A DNA stretch of 64,000 nucleotides from Manihot esculenta (Eukaryota; Streptophyta; Magnoliopsida; Malpighiales; Euphorbiaceae), in NCBI RefSeq assembly GCF_001659605.2, contig NC_035171.2, positions 458,044 through 522,043 of the forward strand, given 5' to 3'. The translations under genes were made by a program, and so were the position numbers. Shown in pieces: positions 24,187 through 36,170 of the stretch. The notes beneath the pieces were generated by a model. The model did no database searches. It was given only the letters and a program-made list of their open reading frames with translations, and was not told the DNA's origin. How positions within the stretch are numbered: the stretch's first letter is position 1; each line of letters begins with the position of its first letter.

Positions 24187-27100
24187 CTAAGCTTGCAAGA
24201 GCTCCAGCTGTGCCAAAACGTTTGCAACTGTTGATTTTAATTTCGGATCACCATTATGTGCAAGATCGATGAGCACTCCCCGAGCAGACTCTCCGTATCT
24301 TGTTCTGTGTTCCTCAATTCTAAAGATCCTCTCCAATATCCACAGTGCTTTTTCTTGAGCATTTACATTTCCAGATTCTAAAATCTTTATTATTGCTTGG
24401 AAAACTGACATTCTAGCCATATAGTTGCTTCCACTTTCCCATATTTCATCTTGAAATAGAGTTCCAAGTGCATCAAGAACAGCTTCATCAGCTTCTCTCT
24501 CTTCTCCTTCCAATATTTTGATCAGTGGACAGATAGCACCAGCCTTGACCAAACAAAATGTTCTTTTGACAATGCAGTAGCAATCATGAACTTCGCAAAA
24601 AGCCTCTGCTGAACGAGGAATACATGTCCACCTCGATTTTCTGGACTTTCTTAGAGCTAATGAATTCTGTGACAGTTGAGCTAGTGAGGTTGCAGCTCTA
24701 CACTTGGCAACCAATGACCCAGTTGACAGCAACTTCACAAGCAAAGGAATCACTCCTAATTCTGCAGAAAGACGCTGTAGTTTCTTATCAGAGGGAGCTG
24801 TAAAGTGAATAAATAAGCCTGCGATGTTCTCCATTAACCAGCTTGTTGTGGGCGTTGAAGTTGATTCACTTGAACTCATGATTAAGATCAGAGCCGGTAG
24901 CAAGTTAGATTTCTCAAGTACACCTGTTGCTTTCTTATTATCAACGACGACATTGCTCAGTATTCCAATTGCAGCAGCTTTTTCAGCCTCAGATGTTGAT
25001 GAAGAGACAACACTTACAATGTTATTAACATGATATTCTCCGAGCTGTTCCATCAATTCTTCTGGTGAATCTTTAGAAAGAGTGTAGAGCAAATTTAAGG
25101 CAGCAGTTCTGTTTTTTATACTAGTCTCTGTGAGGAAGAGCAAGAGAAGCTGGAATGCACCATTTTCCCTCATCTTTTTCCTTGCTTTGGTAGCCTTAGA
25201 ATGGGAAGCAATGCTATTGAGTGCTTGTAAGAGATGAAACTGAACTACTGGACTGGACAGATACAAAAGAGAGAGAATCTGCTGAACAATATCTTGGTTA
25301 ACCAGAACAGATTCAGATCCAGCTATCTTTGCAAGTATGGCTGATGCTGGTTCCTGAAGAGTCATGAGCACAGATGTGACAGAGAATAGCAGCTGAAGCA
25401 GGGGGACTACAATGCCTGAACTGATTAGATGCTTTATATTTTCCGTTGACATTGATAAATTCTGCAATGCATTTAACGCAGATAACTTGGCTTCAAGATT
25501 TCCAGCTTTAAACATTTTGGCTAGGGGTTCAATTGCCCCGTCTTCACCAAGGGAAGCTCTACTTTGATCAGTGAGCTTCATTCTTGCAATTGCTGTTGCC
25601 ATGAGGACCTTAGCCATATCAGAGCCTGAAAAAAACAAGATGATTACATTTAGACAGCATTTTCTAAGTATTAATTTAGATTACTTCATTTACAATTCAG
25701 ATTAGTAAGACAAATGCAGAGAAATTAGATGTTTCTATTCTTTGATCAACCAACATTTATATGCGCCTCAACAAGGAGAGGTGCTACAAATCTTTCTAAA
25801 TGAAGTTATGGACATAACTTGTCTTATTACTTTTTGCTCTCATCTAATAAACTCAATACAAATCACTGGTTTTTATGTTAATATTCTAGCATTAGATTAT
25901 TTGAATGATCAGATTTTTCCACATTTGACACCAAGTTCTCCAAATGCATATTTGCCAGGTGCGGTATTTATATTCAATATACATGGTTAATAACTTTCGA
26001 ACTCGTAAAACTCTGCAGTTTGGAATTCAAATGCACATAAAGCAACAGCAAAATTTCATTAACATGGTGAACTAGAAAGCTTAACTACAAAGTGGAAAGA
26101 GGCTCTATTATTACCTTCCTTTAGGTAATGCACTAGAGGTTTAAAGTAACCAGCCTCAGCCATATAAAGCGCATTTTGAGTATTGCTTGACAATGCAGTC
26201 AACAACTCTCCTGCATTGTGAGAGGCAGTTGGGTCATCACCATTAAGCATAGCGACTAGCACAAAAATACAGCCTTGAATTCTTCCAATACGCCGCGGAA
26301 CTGCAGAAATCACCGAGAGTTCCAATAGAAGTCCTACAGCTTCCCTTTGCTCCTCCACTTCTTGTGTCAAAGATTTCACCAATAGTGATAATGATCCAAC
26401 ATCTGCCATCTTTTCCTGCAGACTACCACAAACTGTAAGATAGCTAACAACTTGAAATGTTGATATTCGAAACAAAATCACAGAGATAAAAACAATCAAT
26501 TTTCTCCTATGGCTCACCTTGTTTTCAGTATTAACAGAAGCAAGGATTCTTAGTAGATGAATGACAGTCAACCGGCTGTGAGGCTTGATTGAACCTAACC
26601 GATTAAACAGAATTGGAATAACTCTTTCATCATTAATCCACTCTTTGTCAATAGTTTGATCCTTGATAAAATCACGCAATCCCCAAAGTGCAAGCGTAAA
26701 TTCTTCATCATTACCATACTTAAGTTGCAATACGACATCTTCAATACTAAGAACAATGCTTTCTACCTTAATTTCCCTCTGAGAGTCCAGTTCATTCCCA
26801 AACCATGGTTCTTGACTTGGTCTTGGACTGGGATTTGCACTAGGACATAGACTTGTACTTAAACTGGTATTAAACTTGGCATTCATCAATTCTTTATGCA
26901 GTGCTGCAACTTTTTCTTTGATTTCTTGAGACACATCAATACTTGCAAAGAGCACAAGGCCTAAAGATCTCCCAAGATCTTGAGTCATGTCTTCCATCCG
27001 CTGGAAGGGTGATTCGGTGCTTTTAATGAACTCCATAGCACGCCTAAGCTCCTTTTTAAGGGATTCAACTGCTTTTCTGACTGTTTGACTATCCATATCA

Positions 27101-27276
27101 TCACCATTTTCCTTCAACTCTATGAGAATTGGCGTGAACTTCTCAAGCAGAACTGCAAATTCAGTGAAGACTTCTCTCTCGTATTCAGAGTTCTTTGCTA
27201 GCGATGCAACCTCTTCTGCTGAGGCTTGTAACTCTGATACAAGCTCAGAGAAGCTTTTGCTCTCCCATTTTTGCAT
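24187..27276 (-). CDS. ARM-repeat protein related to PUB43/PUB44 but lacking the U-box, 832 aa, 3 exons
   Basis: Exons (minus) 27276-26518, 26415-26115, 25625-24187; GT-AG, in phase, 2499 nt. The N-terminal ~130 residues are the helical region seen before the U-box in plant PUB proteins (ELVSELQASAEEVASLAK). From about residue 190 to the end it is a chain of armadillo-type repeats (ERVIPILFNRLGSIKP, QGCIFVLVAMLNGDDP, LVKLLSTGSLVAKCRAATSL, STVANVLAQLELLQA), closely like PUB43/44. No CP-x-DPV U-box signature lies between the two parts, so E2 recruitment and ligase activity are not expected. It could be an adaptor or a competitor of the related ligases (inference). If intron 1 is read through, the frame stays open, so a retained-intron form would be coding. 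Confidence 0.88.
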
Positions 27277-28914
27277 CTAGTTTCCTTTTTTCCGGTGAAG
27301 TGGTGGATAGGGAGATTTAGGAGGAACGAAATATTGAGAGTATTGACAGGAGAGAAATATCAAACCAGTATTCCAGAATTCAATAGAAGAAAAAGCTTAA
27401 CAGAAATTTGAGAGAGGAAATGTTTACATAGACAGGATTGAATTCAACTGAAGATTATCAAGGAATTAAATGAATAATGAGACCAAATTGAGGATAAAAA
27501 CAAGAAGAAACTTTCAAGTAAGGGACGTAAAATACATGTGTATCTGTGTACAACAAAATTCAAAGAATTCAAAATGTCACCAAGCGAGGAAAGTTCAACA
27601 TTTCCAGAGGAGAAGAACTAACGAGGAAATGAACCTGAAGAAGAAATGGGAAAGCTTGACTACTCCAACAAAACCCTGTTTGTTTTTGCACTAATTCGTC
27701 TTGGACGGGAACTACAAGCAAGTAAAAGATAGAGAAAAGCACCCACAAGAAGAAACCGAAGAAAACGACCTATTAGCGATGCACCGAAGACTGAGAGTGT
27801 TAGTCCTGCTGGATTCACCTATTTGTCCTCTTCCTCCTCATTCTGGAACTAAATAAGAACCTTTTTTTTTTTCCTGCAGGGCGTGAAATTGAAGGCTTCT
27901 TGTTTGAAGTATTGTGAAGAAGGGAATACTTTTGGAACAGCTTCATTGGTCGGCTATGACTCTTTGGTTGATAATAGGATCAATTTTCTTCTTCTTCTTA
28001 ATTGCCCGAGTCAAACAAACAGAGTTTTCCATGTTCCGAGCTTTGAATGGCAAAACAGAGAAGAGAGTAAACTCCATTGTTTTTTCTGTGCCACAGAGAA
28101 ACCAAATTCACCGATTTGTAAGTTGGGTTTGGTCAAAACCCATAACATGGGTCATCACCCGTATTAGGATTCAGGTCAAGCCAGCTCAAGGATCCTTCAT
28201 CGTGTTGGGAGTTTGAACATGAACCGGTGTCTGACCCACTAATTTTGGAACAAGAAATGGACGAGGTCAAAAAATATGAATCGGAATTTGTTTAATTTAA
28301 AATAGTTCATGTGTTTTTGAGTCAAAAGAAGTTAGCAATGATCAAATACTCCAATATCACTTTTACTGTGTGAAGGATGGATTTACATGTACCTAATACT
28401 CTTTCTTATACTCATGCTTTTACAGCGAGTATGAAAAGAAATTTCAATAATTTGACTAGTTTTTCTTTTTTGAAAATAAAATAGATTCTTATCATTAAAC
28501 AATATATCAACAAAAATGGAAGGAGGACAAGCACTCCATTCTCCAGATTCTGATATTGAAACTGCAGAACGAGGAAGAACGCGTGCACAAAAATATATAA
28601 ATGAAAAAGGAGATTTTTTTAATAGCAGAAACTGTAAAAGAGATTTTTTTTTTTTTTAATAGCAGAAACTGTAACATTGGATCTGCTGAAATATCATTTG
28701 CATTGCAATAAGGAAATCATCATCTTTCATATAAAGCAAAGGGATTGGTGAGGTTTATGTACAGACCATCAAACTAGAATCACAACTGAACTGAACAGTG
28801 AAGTTTAGGTGTCTGATCCAACCAGTTTACCACTTTTATTTCAAAGATATGAGCACAAGCAATCCAATATTCAGCATTCCAAATACAATCAGAAATGAGC
28901 GCGAGGAGAATGAA
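27277..28914. other. Intergenic between the ARM gene and annexin D3
   Basis: It holds the upstream region of the ARM gene (27277-27850) and the 3' region of the annexin. Overlapping open frames at 27883-28216 have no family resemblance. A small duplication of about 35 bp, with T-runs and AATAGCAGAAACTGTAA, is at 28608-28675. Confidence 0.45.
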
Positions 28915-31240
28915 TCAGATTTTAGCACCAAGTAAGGTCATCAAGAAATCCTTGTAATCCCCTGATGTGTCACCAATAACTTCACCATCAAGGTTAGTTT
29001 TGTAGATGTTGAAGTACTCCCCCCTGATTTTCATTGTGTCAATTTCAGCTCGAGTTACAATAGCTCTTGTTAGTGAACCTTCATCTGTCCCAAGCCCACT
29101 GATGGAATTTCTAATGACCTGTCAACAATTTAACCACTGCTAATGAGCAAAAAAATATTTGAAAAAATTGTTTCAATTTTGTCCATATCCTCTCAACTGG
29201 GCATCTGTTTTCACTTCTTTAACTATAAAATTTAAAAAAAAGAAAAAAAAAAAAAAAGAAAAAAGAAAAGAGTCCTTCCAATGATATGGAAAAGGCAAAA
29301 GAAAGAATGAGAAAATGAAATTATCACCAAATGTATTGTCCACAATGGATACTAAATCAATCACCTCAGCAAAGTGTTTTTCTGGAGATTGTATGCACCA
29401 AATTACCACTCTTAATAGAGATTCCAATACGCCATTTCCACAACTCTTTATGTCCTGCAAAGGAAACCATCCAACAAAAAATTCCCACTAAAAAATTCTT
29501 TTTCTTAAAAAAAAATATATATGTTTTTCAACTAGCTAAATTGCAGATGCTGAACCTGGTCAATAGGATTTCCAAAGTTTTGCTGATAGCACTCGAACAT
29601 TGCTCTAAGCTGATACACATTCCTAGTGCTGAGAACATACACTATATCATCATGATCTAGTTGCTTTCTTTTGATGGCTTCATGCAATTTAGATGCCTCT
29701 GAGATGGATATATTCATATTCACCTGTTCTTTGTCATACCTGTAAGAGCTTACTAAGCCCACCAAGAGCTGCACAATGCATACATTGGTGTTAAGTGAAT
29801 CCTACAAACTCCTTTAAGAAACAAAGGAAGGTATTTCAATCATAGCAAGTACAAATCAACAAAGTTCATGCCTAAATCAAACATGTAATGCAACAAGGAT
29901 CACTGTTTAAAATGAAAGCCCCCATACAGAAGCAAGTTCTTAGTCAAAATTTTTCTTTTCTATTTTTCGAGGTTGTTCCTTCTTTCTAATTCCAGCCAAA
30001 TATGAGCTCTGGAATTTCACTTCTGCAAGAGTTTTTCAGAATATATTTAAAAATGTTGAAAGTAATTACATATCAAAGGGTAATACTTATTGAAAACTTC
30101 TTGAAAGCAAACCTTTTCTAATTCCTACAAAATCCTTATCTTCTTGAAAGCTGTTTGCCTAGAAGTCATGGTGTCACCTCTAACTCTAAAGATGAATTGG
30201 CACACATGTAGCAAACTGTATGTGAATGGAAATGTTGGCTTACTTTTCTAAGGGGCAAAGGGGCTTGAGATGCAATGTCTTCTTCAAGGGAGCAATCAAA
30301 AAGAGAACAGTAAGCCTGCCTTACTGCCAGTAGATGTTGAGGAGAATTTGCACATGCTATCTCAACTATCACTTGTAGTTCATTTGTGGTTTTATTCTTT
30401 GCATTCAATGCTTCATTTGCCAGTTTGGCATCCCTTTCCGCGGGATCATATGTCCATAAAATTACTGCTTTCTGTAAGGCAATAAAGTTTACAAGTTGTT
30501 AGATATGAATATGCAATATGGTGATTCAGTAGTGAAATCTTTGATCTGCATAAATGAAACTAAATTCTCCATTTTTGAATTAAAAAATGACACTGATTGT
30601 TCTCGCTGAAACAGCTATCAGAAAAACATAATTTAGAAAACGTGCTCATGAATAAGCTTACTCTAAAATCACCAGACAGCTCAGAATGGAGACGATCAAT
30701 TAGAGATTCATTGTAAAGTTGCTGATATGTGTCTCTGATTTTCTTCCTTTGACTTGCATTTCTGTGACCTAATATCCGTATAATCGCCTTCTCATCTGTT
30801 CCTAATCCTATTAAAAACCAAAAAAAGAGAGAGAGAAGAATTTATTCACATAGAAAATATTCAGTCCATTTTTGGCCTATTAAATAAAAAGCATAAATTA
30901 AAAATCGGGTCAGACTATCAATCTTTTAAGTTCCTATCCTCACAAGGGGAAGTTATGGGTAGAAGTATTGAATTTGATAAGAAAATCAATTAATTTGAAG
31001 AACCCAGAAGGAGAAAAGAGCAGAGACCTGATATAGCTTCATATCCGTAATAATACACACAGAATTACTTCAAAGAAACATGGTAGATTAAAAACACTCG
31101 GACGAGAAATAAAGCAAAAAAAAGAAAAGCTATATGTATTTGGGATAAATAAGCACAGACAAACCTTGAACAGCTTTTCTGAGACTCTCACAGTCTTGGG
31201 ATGGAGAAGGAACAGTATCTGGCATTCTGATAGTAGCCAT
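28915..31240 (-). CDS. Annexin D3-like, 318 aa, 6 exons
   Basis: Exons (minus) 31240-31165, 30807-30662, 30471-30244, 29768-29556, 29454-29365, 29118-28915; 957 nt, all GT-AG and in phase. The product starts MATIRMPDTVPSPSQDCESL and has four annexin repeats. Type II calcium motifs GLGTDE are visible in repeat 1 and repeat 4 (ISGLGTDEGSLTRAIVTRAE), and it ends TLLGAKI. N- and C-termini resemble Arabidopsis ANN3. Annexins bind acidic phospholipids in a calcium-dependent way at the plasma membrane and endomembranes. It is divergently arranged with the D4-like gene at 33718, as ANN3/ANN4 are in Arabidopsis; the gap now contains a hAT element. The gene appears intact. Confidence 0.93.
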
Positions 31241-32033
31241 TTTCTTCGCAGGAAAGCTAAGCTTTGTTATTTTCTTTTTTACGGTTAATGGAAACAAGTA
31301 AAGAAGGAGAAACAGCGAAACTCGTGAAATCTCAGTTCCTGCAGTTTCTGTGTGGATGTTCTGTTTCTATTTTCCTCCTAATAGAAAGCAAGAATCGGGA
31401 ATTCTAATCTATGTTTTCATCGGACAGCAATGCCCCTATCTCACATTAAATTCCCGAAAAGAGACTCCTGCGTTTATCCAAAAACAGACATTCGTTCACA
31501 GTGGAGAGCGTTATTGTGGTAAATTACTGCATCATTGAGCAAAATTCAATGAGCTTATTTTATCGGGCACCACTAGGTTTCAATATAATTCTAGGAATTT
31601 CCATCAACTTTAGCATTTTATGATTTTGACCATGGTGGTTCAGAAGATGGTTTTTTTAGTCTTGTTGTTCTCCTCTTGCATGCCCTGCCAATACAAGCTC
31701 AAGCTCAAGCTCCTTCTATTTTGGTGGAAGGTTCTGAATATGGAGTTGAGAGCTCTGAAATTTTTTAGATATTTTTGTTGGTAAGGTATTTAATTGTACA
31801 AATATATTCAGACAATTTAGAATGTATATATATAAATTATGTTTTATCCAAATAAAGAGATTTACGGAAAGTGTTAATCTCAGTGATTTATATCTTTTAA
31901 TATATATTGATCTGAAAGATTTTACAATTTATAATAGTGCAATATAATATTGGATAATTATCAAGGTTCAAAAAATGTAATTGACTAATATTTTGAAAAA
32001 GATAGTCTCATTCATTATTTTTTTATAAAAGGT
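31241..32033. promoter_or_regulatory. Divergent annexin D3/D4 intergenic region, left part
   Basis: About 800 bp upstream of the D3-like start. With 33427-33717 it makes up the original head-to-head intergenic region of about 1.1 kb, later split by the hAT insertion. No core promoter element could be assigned with confidence. Confidence 0.4.
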
Positions 32034-32041
32034 GTCTCGGC

Positions 32042-33418
32042 TAGAAATAGCAAACAGACAGAATTTTTATGGGTGTCCGATCCATCCAAATTCTATTAAG
32101 ACGAATTTAGATTTTTACAAAATAAATTTGTTCGGATTCGAATTTAAAAAATTTTATCTATTTCGAATTAAGGTAGGGTTGGAAGTTAATTACCCGATCC
32201 CGCTCAGCGTTATTAGCAAAACTAACCCTAATCTGATTTCTTTTTTCATTTTAAATTATTCACGTCCCTCTCTCCTTCGGCGCCTCTCTCCCCCTGCTTC
32301 CCTTCCCATAATTCCCAATCGACTCTCTCCCCCACTTTACTGCCGACAGCCCCGGCACCGGCGACGTCTCCTTTTTCTCCCCAACGACCATAAATCTTCT
32401 CCCTCCCAGTTAGCGATATCTTCCTTTTCCCATCCCTTGAGTACTACCTTCAAGGAATTCTTCTGGCGTTCCTGTATTGATAAGAGTTCTCATACTCACA
32501 CACGTGCAGCAGTAATTCCCAATAAGCAAGAGCAACTGTGTCTGATTGAAGAGCTCCAAGGCAAACAACGGATATTCTAACAAGACCGGATAAGCATTCA
32601 GCTATAGGAACAGTAATCCCACAAAGCTGCTCGTGAGTTTTTTTTTTTTTTAATCACTTGTGCGCTTTGTGTATTATTGAATTGGCACGATATTAGCATT
32701 TTTAATCTTGTTCTTGTAGTTTCCTTGTATGAGATTTTGCTCAATCTCTGGGTTGGTGCAAATTGTTTTTTTCATTTGGATAGAGAGTTAGCTTTTAAAA
32801 AACTCGTATATGGTGTTTTTTTTGTTTTACCTGAGTTTGACATCTGGATATTGCTGGATGCGTGCCATTATTTGCAACTTTATTGCCAAACTAATTGCTT
32901 TTGATATTTGAGAAGCTATTTTGTTATGTTTCTGTTTGGTTTTTTGCTATTTGTCCTCTCGCCTCCTCTCTCTCTTTTCCTTTTCTTCAGCTAGTGTAAC
33001 GAAAATTGACTGGGAGGCTAATTGTTTGACATCACAGGCTTAGGTATTGATCTGTGCAACTTCTGTGAGTAGTTCATTCATTTCTTCTTATTGATTTTTC
33101 CTTCAGAGTGTTACTGACTTGGTCTTAAATCTTAATATCAATTAGCATTACCCAAATGAACCTTAGTGGCGTCCATGATCTGGTTTGTTTTCCTTGATTA
33201 ATGGTTGTGTTATGATGAATTTGTAATATATTTATTTTGTTTTAGTATATCTAAATTTCCTAATTCAGATTTGTTATTTGGGTATTGTGCCTTTATTGTT
33301 AAACGGATTTGGAACTAGTACGGGTATTAAAATTAAAATACTAAACGGGTTTGGAACATATTCGAGTCGGATTTGGAAACTCTCAGTTTCGCGGGTACCC
33401 TACCCGTTGCGATCCCTA
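32042..33418. mobile_element. Non-autonomous hAT element (1377 bp), TSD GTCTCGGC
   Basis: It is bounded by TAGAAATAGCAAAC on the left and GTTGCGATCCCTA on the right (inverted ends TAGRRATVGCAA), with the perfect 8-bp duplication GTCTCGGC at 32034-32041 and 33419-33426. The interior has a C/T-rich leader-like stretch (32265-32440), an open frame to 32580, a GT-rich intron-like part and no transposase domains. It looks like a deletion derivative keeping a 5' untranslated exon, or a captured gene leader (inference). Subterminal ACGGGT/ACCCG motifs lie at the right end. It splits the annexin D3/D4 divergent promoter region. Confidence 0.88.
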
Positions 33419-33717
33419 GTCTCGGCAAATTGAGCAATTGGGCGGTCGAATGATTTAAGAGAGAATGCATGGGCATCACTGCAATAAAACAATATCATAA
33501 ATTCAATATTAAAGTTTTAATTAATATCACAAGCAGTTTTGTATATATTTACGTTTTCATGAGTCACAGGTCATTTTGCCTCAATTCAGTTCAATTTCCT
33601 TTCTATTATTGCCCAGTAACAGCTCAAGTTGCCTAAAATGGCCCTTATTCTCAAATCACAATATTAATATAAATGTAGCACGAGATCTTTCTCCTTGCAA
33701 AACACAAACACAAACAC

Positions 33718-35303
33718 ATGGCTCATCCTCAACAACTGGAAGCTCTCACCAAGGCTTTCTCATCAGGTTCCTTTTAACTTCATTCATTCTTTTGCTTCTC
33801 TCTATTTAGATAATGCCTATATCACAAATATTCATTTTCTTTGCTTCTTCCTTGTTTTGTACTCAACTATTCACATCCTTTTTTTTTTTTTCCTCATACA
33901 CAACGAACCAGAATTAAGAGCTGACCAAATTCTCCTTTCTCCTTCTGTGTAACAGGACTAGGAGTTGATGAGAAGTCATTAATATCAATTTTGGGAAAAT
34001 CACATCCTCAACATAGGACAACACTCAGAAAGTCAAGTCCTCACTTGTTCATTGAAGATGAACGCTCATTTGAACGCTGGGATGATCACCGTATTAATCT
34101 TCTCAGGCATGAATTTGCGCGATTTGAGGTATCCTCTCTGTTTTCCTTTTTAGCAGATTTCACTACCATCTAAATCTGGCGATCTTTTTCTTAAAATATT
34201 AAAAAGGCTAACTACAACGGTTCCTGAAGATGACTATTATTACCAAAATTATAACTCTAACTCTTTATGATTGTTTAGAATGCCGTGGTGCTATGGGCCA
34301 TGCATCCCTGGGAAAGAGATGCTCGTTTCGTTTACGAGGCCTTGAGGCTTGGTCCACAATCTTATGGTGTTATTGTAGAGATTGCATGCACCAGATCATC
34401 AGAACAACTGTTGGGAGCAAGGAAAGCCTACCATTCCCTCTATGATCACTCCATTGAAGAGGATGTTGCCACACATATCACTGGCAGTGAGCGCAAGGTA
34501 CTGTATATACATCCTCGGTAACATTATGAGCCCAAAAGGCCTAATATGCAGCATGAAAAGGATCTGATGGATATGGTTTTTCTTTATGAGCAGCTGCTGG
34601 TAGCACTGATGAGTGCCTATAGGTATGAAGGGCCAAAGGTTAGGGAAGATGCTGCAAAGTCTGAAGCAAAACTAATTGCTAATGCTATTGAGAATGGCGA
34701 GAAGAAGAATCCTATTGAGGATGATGAGTTGATACGAATACTAACAACAAGAAGCAAGCCCCATCTCAAGGCTATTTACAAACACTACAAAGAAGTTTCT
34801 GGCAGAAGCATCAATGAGGTATGAGATGAATGCGGTTCTAGTTTATATGAAACTAACATGATAAATTATTTCTAGATGCTAGTAGGGCTCTAGATATGAG
34901 ATTTAATTCTTCCTGATGCTTTCTTCAGGATCTTGACGCTGCTGACTTGATCTTAAAGGAGACAGTTGAATGCTTGTGTACCCCTCACCCATATTTCAGC
35001 AAGGTAAGATATACAATGCCCCTGCCAAATTCTAAAGACACTCAGTTTCAAAATAAATTATTTTCATGTATTGCATATAAATTATTTTAGGTAGTAGATG
35101 AGGCAATGAGAAAGGAATCGGATCACAACACTAAAAAGGCATTAACAAGAGTAATTGTAAGCAGAGCAGATGTAGATATGAAGGAGATTAAAGAAGAGTA
35201 CAATAGCTTATATGGAGTTCCCCTAACCCAGAAAATTGAAGACAATGCAAATGGGAACTATAAGGATTTCTTGCTTTCTTTGATAACAAGAGACGAATTA
35301 TAA
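33718..35303 (+). CDS. Annexin D4-like, 317 aa, 6 exons
   Basis: Exons 33718-33766, 33956-34128, 34279-34497, 34594-34818, 34929-35003, 35091-35303; 954 nt, GT-AG, phase consistent. It begins MAHPQQLEALTKAFSSGLGV and contains VVLWAMHPWERDARFV, CTRSSEQLLGARKAYHSL, LLVALMSAYRYEGPKV and [18 protein letters not shown], and ends DFLLSLITRDEL. As in Arabidopsis ANN4, repeat 1 has GLGVDE instead of GxGT, there is an acidic-residue insertion near FIEDERSFERWDDH, and repeat 4 has lost the calcium loop. ANN4 is known for calcium-linked stress signalling at the plasma membrane. It is divergent from D3-like and convergent with the next annexin. It appears intact. Confidence 0.93.
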
Positions 35304-36170
35304 GAGAAATTGAGAGGAATGATTTGATGAATTTGTTATTCCTTTACTCTCTGTTTCATGAAATGCTGTCTTGTGTTTGTATCAATTGAGTTTAAAAAGA
35401 AGCCTGAATAAATTAAAATTCTTCTTTCTGCTCTTAAATTTTAGATCATTCAAAGCAGCTATATTAGGTCCTAAGAGAATGAAGAAAATGAAGGCATATG
35501 AGTATGTGCACAAGTAATGGGAGAAAAAGATTATCTGCATACCAGATCTGACAGAAAAGAAAGCGTACATTAGATTTCTTTAGCCTGGCTTAAACCAGAT
35601 GATATATAGTTTCACAAAGCATTCGATCTTTTCTTCTTTTTTTTGGCAAGTCCACAAAAGGCTTTCAAAATTCAAAGAATAAATAAATCAATCATTCAAG
35701 TTTTACAAATAAGTCAAATAAGTCTTTGTTACGTAAATAAACACTTCAAAATTTAAGAACAGATAAATAAGTTACATCCTTATATTAATATCTTTTGTTT
35801 ATGTTCAAGGCTCATTCAACTCATCTTTTTATTACTAATATCTTTTTGTGATTCTTCTTCATATTCTTCCCAAATAACACTTAAGACTGAATCCTAATTG
35901 ATTAATATGCTAGATTTTAAATGCTTCTTTCTGCTAATGTAATCTCTTAATTTACGGTCTAAAATTTGTTTCTCCTTTATATTAAATAGATAAAGCACCA
36001 ACTTTTACCAACATGTTCCACAAGGCAACTTCTTCGAGAAATTCTGCATTCAAGATAGCATAAAAAAGGATACAAATTGTCTCACACCAGATCAGCACAT
36101 GCAAAATGAAGGCTCACAAAACCCTTATTTTTTCAGATTTAAAAACTCTGAAATGCTTAAGCTAATAATC
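35304..36170. other. Intergenic between convergent annexins
   Basis: It contains the 3' ends of the D4-like (+) and D1/D2-type (-) annexins. AT-rich; no other feature was recognised. Confidence 0.5.

Noticed and set aside
26416..26517. Continuation of the ARM-protein frame through intron 1
   Set aside because: Clear donor GTGAGC and acceptor TGCAG flank it and the family homology is continuous across the splice; at most it is a retained-intron form.
27883..28216. Two overlapping open frames between the ARM gene and annexin D3
   Set aside because: No family resemblance, no splice context, and hydrophobic runs arise from T-rich DNA.
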